Origin: Eubacterium sp.
Lineage (GTDB): Bacteria; Bacillota; Clostridia; Oscillospirales; Acutalibacteraceae
Reading direction: 5' to 3'
Assembly (NCBI GenBank): GCA_029050995.1
Contig: JAIDLO010000268.1
Coordinates: 1-9,463 of the forward strand
Length of the DNA stretch: 9,463 nt
The notes beneath the pieces were generated by a model that was not told the origin of the DNA, did no database searches, and worked only from the letters and a program-made list of their open reading frames with translations. Positions 5,941 to 9,463 of this stretch are shown in pieces (position 1 is the first letter of the stretch; every line of letters starts with the position of its first letter). A program made the translations under genes and the position numbers.

Positions 5941-7623
5941 ATGGCGTTAGACGGAATTTTTCTTCATCATTTAAAAAATGAAATAGAAGCGTTTGCAGTC
6001 GGCGCAAGAATTGAAAAAATCTATCAGCCGTCAAAGGAAGAACTTGTATTCTCTCTGCGTTCAAGAGAGGGTGCAAAAAAATTGCTTCTTTCCTGCAGAG
6101 CAGATAGTGCCCGCATTCATTATACGGATTTTCCGCCCGAAAACCCGTCTAAGCCCCCAATGCTTTGTATGCTGTTCAGAAAGCATTTAACCAGCTCTAA
6201 AATAACAGCAGTTACGCAGAATGGGCTTGAACGAATTGTAAAAATTAGTGTGGATGCAATCAATGAACTCGGCGATTCAGTAACGCTTACGATTGTTGTT
6301 GAAATCATGGGCAGATACAGCAATGTGATTCTTCTGAATGAAAACGGCAGAATTATTGATGCACTTAAAAGAATAGACGAAAGCAAATCGCAGGTAAGAT
6401 GTATTCTTCCCGGGGAAACCTATGTTGAACCGCCTGCACAAGATAAATTAAATCTTTTTAATGATGATATAGAACAGATTAAGAATCGTATATATAAAAG
6501 CAATAAAACGCTGTCAAATGCGTTTCAGGACGCTGTTCTGGGCGTTTCTCCGATTGTGTGCAGGGAATATGAAAACGGCATAACGATTGAAAAAATCAAA
6601 TCTTATGCTGAGAATCCAACGCCTGTTGCTGTAATCAATGATACACCAATGGATTTTGCTTTTATGCCGATAACGCAATATGGCAGTCTTGTTGAATTAA
6701 AAGAATTTGATTCTTTTTCCGCTCTGCTTGATTTCTTTTATTATGAAAAGGTCAGGGCAGACAGAATCCGCCAGCGTTCAGGCGATTTGTTTAAAAAGCT
6801 TCAGAATTTGCAGGAACGCGCAGTCAGAAAAGCCGTAAATCGCGAAAAAGAGCTTCAGGATTGTAAGGATAAGGATAAATACAGAATCTTCGGAGATTTG
6901 CTTTCAACAAATCAGTATAATCTGCAAAAGGGCGCACCTTATTATGATTTGGAGAATTATTATGATAACTGCAATATCATCCGTGTTCCTGCGGATGTAA
7001 CGCTTTCTCCGTCCCAGAATGCGCAGAAATATTATAAAGAATACAGAAAAAAGCAGGTTGCAGAAACAAAGCTGAATGATTTTATTGAGGAAGCAAAAAA
7101 GGAAGCCGAATATCTTGAAACTGTAATCGACAGCCTTTCACGAGCAGAAACGGATAGCGAGATTACCGAAATCCGAAATGAGCTTGCCGAAACAGGCTAT
7201 CTCAAACGCAGAAATGATAAAAAGGCAAAGAATACAAAAGCGTTGAAGCCTATGGAGTTTGAAACAGAAGAGGGCTTTAAAATTTTTGTTGGCAGAAACA
7301 ATATTATGAATGATCGCTTAACGCTGAAAACCTCTAAGAATTATGACCTGTGGTTTCATACAAAGGATACACCCGGCTCTCATGTTGTTGTTCAGAATGA
7401 CGGCAGGGAATTTACCGATAAGGTTATCAGAGAAGCCGCTATGCTTGCTGCCAAAAACAGTAAAGCTGGGAACTCTTCCAATGTTCCTGTTGATTACACA
7501 ATTATCAAAAATGTAAAAAAGCCGTCCGGAGCAAAGCCGGGTATGGTTATTTATGTTGATTATAAAACAGAATTTGTAACTCCCAATGCTGCGGAGCTTG
7601 AAAGGATAAAAAGAATTGTATAA
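5941..7623 (+). CDS. rqcH: Ribosome quality control protein RqcH (NFACT / Rqc2 homologue, FbpA-like)
   Basis: RqcH binds stalled 50S-peptidyl-tRNA complexes and directs addition of C-terminal alanine tails that mark nascent chains for degradation. Older annotations call it fibronectin-binding protein A. The 560-residue protein shows NFACT-N at about 1-190, with MALDGIFLHHL at the start, MLCMLFRKHL (74-83), GLERI (95-99) and EIMGRYSNVILL (121-132). A helix-hairpin-helix-like LGVSP lies near 200-204. Long charged helices at about 272-318 and 357-415 should form the coiled-coil arm. NFACT-R (DUF814), about 440-540, includes LWFHTKDTPGSHVV. I chose ATG 5941 over the in-frame ATG at 5905 because the family begins MALDG and 5905 would overlap nif3 heavily. 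The gene starts 1 base after the nif3 stop, with a weak GGCGGTG (5929-5935). Position 97 is Glu in an E97-R98 pair, where B. subtilis RqcH has the important D97-R98. Confidence 0.94.
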   Translation: MALDGIFLHHLKNEIEAFAVGARIEKIYQPSKEELVFSLRSREGAKKLLLSCRADSARIHYTDFPPENPSKPPMLCMLFRKHLTSSKITAVTQNGLERIVKISVDAINELGDSVTLTIVVEIMGRYSNVILLNENGRIIDALKRIDESKSQVRCILPGETYVEPPAQDKLNLFNDDIEQIKNRIYKSNKTLSNAFQDAVLGVSPIVCREYENGITIEKIKSYAENPTPVAVINDTPMDFAFMPITQYGSLVELKEFDSFSALLDFFYYEKVRADRIRQRSGDLFKKLQNLQERAVRKAVNREKELQDCKDKDKYRIFGDLLSTNQYNLQKGAPYYDLENYYDNCNIIRVPADVTLSPSQNAQKYYKEYRKKQVAETKLNDFIEEAKKEAEYLETVIDSLSRAETDSEITEIRNELAETGYLKRRNDKKAKNTKALKPMEFETEEGFKIFVGRNNIMNDRLTLKTSKNYDLWFHTKDTPGSHVVVQNDGREFTDKVIREAAMLAAKNSKAGNSSNVPVDYTIIKNVKKPSGAKPGMVIYVDYKTEFVTPNAAELERIKRIV

Positions 7624-8290
7624 TATAGCTGTAATTCTTGCCGCAGGAAACGGCACAAGAATGGAAATAGATAAAAGCAAAATGCTGCTTGAAATCGGCG
7701 GTAAAACAGTGCTTGAAAGAAGCGTTGAGGCATTTTCGGAATTGCCTGAAATTGATGAAGTAATCGTTGTCTGCCGTGAATGTGATATTGAAATGTTTTC
7801 TGAATTGCTGGATGAGGATGTTACCTTTGTAATCGGCGGAAGCACACGCCAGCAAAGTGTTATGAATGCCGTTGAAACGATTGATGAATGTAGTTATATT
7901 CTGATTCATGACGGCGCAAGACCGCTTGTAACGCAGAAAGCAATTATCAATACGCTTGATAAGGCGCAGATGTGTAATGCCGCTGCAACAGGCGTTACAG
8001 TTAAGGATACGCTTAAAATTGTTGATGACGATTTGTCAATCGTAGGTACACCAAACAGAAATAATCTTGTTTCGATCCAGACACCACAGATATTTAATTT
8101 TGATCTTTATAAAAAAGCACTTGCAAAAGCAGTTAAGGATAATAAGGATTATACGGATGACTGCCAGCTTGTTGAACGGCTTGGCGAAAAGGTTTGTGTA
8201 GTGCTTGGCGATTATGATAATATCAAGATCACAACAAAAAGCGATATTCCGCTTGCAGAAAATATTTTGAAAATGAGGGGCGAATTGTAA
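7616..8290 (+). CDS. ispD: 2-C-methyl-D-erythritol 4-phosphate cytidylyltransferase
   Basis: IspD joins MEP to CTP to make CDP-methylerythritol, the third step of the MEP isoprenoid pathway, in the cytosol. The 224-residue protein has the nucleotide-binding LAAGNGTRM (8-16) with K22 nearby, GGSTRQQSV (74-82), HDGARP (98-103), VKDT (129-132), TPQ (156-158), TDD (180-182) and NIKITTKSD (202-210). The start is TTG at 7616: AAAGGA (7601-7606) lies 9 bases upstream, and the next in-frame ATG (Met16, at 7661) would remove the essential LAAGxGxR loop. The first 8 bases overlap the rqcH end, and the stop overlaps the ispF ATG by one base. It is a normal-length, intact gene. The MEP partner ispF follows immediately. 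Confidence 0.95.
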   Translation: MYNIAVILAAGNGTRMEIDKSKMLLEIGGKTVLERSVEAFSELPEIDEVIVVCRECDIEMFSELLDEDVTFVIGGSTRQQSVMNAVETIDECSYILIHDGARPLVTQKAIINTLDKAQMCNAAATGVTVKDTLKIVDDDLSIVGTPNRNNLVSIQTPQIFNFDLYKKALAKAVKDNKDYTDDCQLVERLGEKVCVVLGDYDNIKITTKSDIPLAENILKMRGEL

Positions 8291-8757
8291 TGAGAATCGG
8301 TCACGGCTATGATGTTCATAAGTTTGCCGAAAACAGAAAATGCATAATCGGCGGTGTTGATATTCCGTATGAAATGGGGCTTCTCGGTCATTCGGATGCG
8401 GATGTTCTGCTCCACGCCATTGCGGATGCAATTCTCGGTGCGGCAGCAATGGGGGATATCGGTCATCTTTTTCCCGATACGGATGATGCATATAAAAATG
8501 CAGACAGCCTTGTTCTTCTTGCAAAAACAGTTGATGCTGTTAAAAGCAAGGGATATAAAATAGGAAATATAGATGCAACAGTTATTGCGCAAGCGCCTAA
8601 AATGGCTCCTCATATAAAGGATATGAGAAAAAATATTGCAAAAGCCTGCGGCTGTGATGTTGATTGTATATCTGTTAAAGCAACAACCGAAGAAGGCTTG
8701 GGCTTTACAGGTACAAAGCAAGGCATTGCCGCCCACGCTGTTTGTATAATTGAATAA
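8290..8757 (+). CDS. ispF: 2-C-methyl-D-erythritol 2,4-cyclodiphosphate synthase
   Basis: IspF cyclises CDP-methylerythritol 2-phosphate to MEcPP with release of CMP, the fifth MEP step. It is a homotrimeric zinc enzyme with active sites between subunits. The 155 residues are standard length. Visible features are IGHGYDVHKF (3-12, zinc ligands D8 and H10), LGHSDADVLLHAIADAILG (32-50, third ligand H42), GDIGHLFPDTD (55-65) and KATTEEGLGFTGTKQG (130-145, CDP-binding and hydrophobic-cavity region). The ATG shares its A with the ispD stop (TAATG), and GAGGGG (8275-8280) lies 9 bases upstream, so the two are tightly coupled. It is the last gene of the operon, followed within 5 bases by a hairpin terminator. 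Confidence 0.97.
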   Translation: MRIGHGYDVHKFAENRKCIIGGVDIPYEMGLLGHSDADVLLHAIADAILGAAAMGDIGHLFPDTDDAYKNADSLVLLAKTVDAVKSKGYKIGNIDATVIAQAPKMAPHIKDMRKNIAKACGCDVDCISVKATTEEGLGFTGTKQGIAAHAVCIIE

Positions 8758-8761
8758 TTCT

Positions 8762-8801
8762 AATAGCCTGAACATAGTTATTTGTGCAGGCTATTTTATT
8801 T
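8762..8801 (+). terminator. Rho-independent terminator of the trmK-to-ispF operon
   Basis: AATAGCCTG (8762-8770) pairs perfectly with CAGGCTATT (8787-8795). Three further pairs (ACA 8772-8774 with TGT 8783-8785) extend the stem past one A-G mismatch, leaving an 8-base loop. The T-rich run TTTTATTT at 8794-8801 follows. It starts 5 bases after the ispF stop. Confidence 0.85.
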
Positions 8802-8830
8802 GTAGGGGCGAGCATTGCTCGTCCGCAATG
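8801..8830 (+). repeat. Single REP-like palindrome (interspersed-repeat type)
   Basis: The GC-rich segment starting TGTAGGGGCGAGCATTGC and continuing to 8830 folds as GGGCGAGC (8806-8813) with GCTCGTCC (8817-8824) around a 3-base loop, with one G-T pair. It stands out against AT-rich surroundings and is not followed by a T-run. From memory, sequences of the form TGTAGGGGCGA...TCGyCCGC are scattered through many Firmicutes genomes between genes. Only one copy is in this window, so the repeat nature cannot be confirmed here. Confidence 0.55.
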
Positions 8831-8886
8831 TTTATTTTCAAATTAGCCAATCCACAACATATTTTTTGAAAAAACTGTTAACACTA

Positions 8887-8914
8887 TTGACAAATGGAAA
8901 AATCTTGCTAAAAT
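8887..8914 (+). promoter_or_regulatory. groESL promoter (sigma-A type)
   Basis: A perfect TTGACA (8887-8892) and TAAAAT (8909-8914) are spaced by 16 bases, and TGC at 8906-8908 makes an extended -10. Transcription should start near 8921, inside the CIRCE operator. The bases between the palindrome and this promoter (8831-8886) are AT-rich and show no gene. Confidence 0.85.
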
Positions 8915-8919
8915 AGTAT

Positions 8920-8946
8920 TTAGCACTCAAGAGAGAAGAGTGCTAA
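8920..8946 (+). promoter_or_regulatory. CIRCE operator (HrcA binding site)
   Basis: TTAGCACTC (8920-8928), a 9-base spacer, and GAGTGCTAA (8938-8946) form the full consensus CIRCE inverted repeat with no mismatch. It covers the predicted start of transcription, the usual place for HrcA repression of groESL. This predicts heat-shock induction through HrcA, whose own folding depends on GroEL. The hrcA gene is not in the window. Confidence 0.97.
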
Positions 8947-8983
8947 AACAGAAAATAATTATTTTAAATAGAGGTGAATTCTT

Positions 8984-9256
8984 ATGACGATCAAACCACT
9001 TGCAGATAAGGTATTGCTCAGTCAGGTAGAAGCAGAGGAAACAACAGCATCAGGTCTTTTTATTGCAGCATCCGCGCAGGAAAAGCCTGAATTTATGAAT
9101 GTTATGGCAGTAGGCCCTGGAACAGAAGATGATCCTATGACTGTTAAGGTTGGCGATAAGGTAATTATCACTAAGTACAGCGGCACAGAGGTTAAGGTAG
9201 ACGGTACACAATATGTAATCGCGTCTGTTAAAGACATTCTTGCAGTTATTGAATAA
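8984..9256 (+). CDS. groES: Co-chaperonin GroES (Cpn10)
   Basis: GroES forms the heptameric lid of the GroEL folding chamber. The 90-residue protein begins MTIKPLADKVLL and contains the mobile loop at about 16-32 (AEETTASGLFIAASAQE), the beta-hairpin core VMAVGPG (40-46), VKVGDKVIITKYSGTEVK (54-71) and the C-terminal VKDILAVIE. The loop's hydrophobic triplet that contacts GroEL, usually Ile-Val/Ile-Leu, reads Leu-Phe-Ile here (residues 25-27). The ATG at 8984 follows GAGGTG (8971-8976). It lies 37 bases downstream of CIRCE and 17 bases upstream of groEL, as a standard groESL operon. Confidence 0.96.
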   Translation: MTIKPLADKVLLSQVEAEETTASGLFIAASAQEKPEFMNVMAVGPGTEDDPMTVKVGDKVIITKYSGTEVKVDGTQYVIASVKDILAVIE

Positions 9257-9273
9257 TAGGGGGACTTTAGATT

Positions 9274-9463
9274 ATGGCAAAAGATATTATTTACGGCGAA
9301 GAAGCCCGCAAGGCTCTTCAAAGCGGTATTGACAAATTGGCAAATACTGTAAAAATTACACTCGGTCCAAAGGGCAGAAATGTAGTTCTTGATAAGAAAT
9401 ACGGCGCACCGCTCATTACAAATGACGGTGTAACAATCGCAAAGGAAATCGAGCTTGATAATC
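9274..9463 (+). CDS. groEL: Chaperonin GroEL (N-terminal 63 residues, cut by window end)
   Basis: The frame starts MAKDIIYGEEARKALQSGID and is open to the end of the window. The nucleotide-binding TLGPKGRNVVLDK (29-41) and ITNDGVTIAKEIEL (48-61) match the equatorial domain of GroEL (about 540 residues in full), the ATP-driven 14-mer folding machine. The ATG at 9274 has AGGGGG (9258-9263) 10 bases upstream and lies 17 bases after the groES stop. It is co-transcribed with groES and so under CIRCE control. It is intact as far as seen. Confidence 0.96.
   Translation, partial: MAKDIIYGEEARKALQSGIDKLANTVKITLGPKGRNVVLDKKYGAPLITNDGVTIAKEIELDN

Noticed and set aside
7318..7845. Antisense open frame of 175 codons opposite rqcH/ispD
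   Set aside because: Spans two conserved genes on the other strand and shows no family features.
8212..8775. Antisense open frame of 187 codons opposite ispF
   Set aside because: It fully opposes the conserved ispF gene and runs through the terminator stem; its residues are typical of a reverse-frame artefact rich in Cys, Phe and Ile.
8831..8886. Possible small RNA or extra gene in the ispF-groES gap
   Set aside because: AT-rich sequence without a stable stem, open frame or T-run of its own; only promoter and operator elements follow it.

Overview
The window looks like chromosomal core sequence from an AT-rich, low-GC Gram-positive anaerobe of the class Clostridia, perhaps a gut Ruminococcaceae/Oscillospirales-type organism. 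The evidence is the gene order FAD oxidoreductase-cmk-plsC-ispH/rpsA, the IspH-S1 fusion, a DUF4364 gene, the DUF1858-trmK-nif3 series, and a perfect CIRCE element before groESL. The taxon is inferred from gene content and family knowledge, since no rRNA gene is present. I see no mobile element, CRISPR array, tRNA or rRNA gene.

Region 1 (1-3640, + strand) holds the 3' end of a BaiN/HI0933-type flavoprotein gene, then cmk (cytidylate kinase), plsC (acyltransferase) and one long frame that fuses IspH (last enzyme of the MEP isoprenoid pathway) to a four-domain ribosomal protein S1. The genes are tightly packed or overlapping, which suggests one transcript. A perfect 12-bp hairpin with T-rich flanks on both sides ends the unit. 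Inside the fusion, just before the S1 part, there is a strong Shine-Dalgarno sequence followed by an in-frame ATG, and further upstream a promoter-like sequence behind A-tracts. S1 may therefore also be made as a separate protein.

Region 2 (3653-4354) holds a DUF4364 gene on the - strand, convergent with region 1 and divergent from region 3. The divergent gap contains two promoter-like sequences facing outwards that both use the same palindromic -35 hexamer, TTGCAA, each with a 17-bp spacer.

Region 3 (4355-8800, + strand) is a probable six-gene operon: a DUF1858 redox-disulfide protein, trmK (tRNA m1A22 methyltransferase), a Nif3-family protein, rqcH (ribosome quality control, NFACT family), ispD and ispF. 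Most junctions overlap by 1-8 bases, and ispD appears to start at TTG. It ends at a hairpin terminator. The operon combines tRNA modification, rescue of stalled ribosomes and two MEP-pathway steps. With ispH in region 1, three MEP genes lie in about 7 kb.

Region 4 (8801-9463) starts with a small GC-rich palindrome of the interspersed-repeat type. It is followed by a sigma-A-type promoter whose start region is covered by a perfect CIRCE operator (HrcA), complete groES, and the first 63 codons of groEL, cut by the window end.
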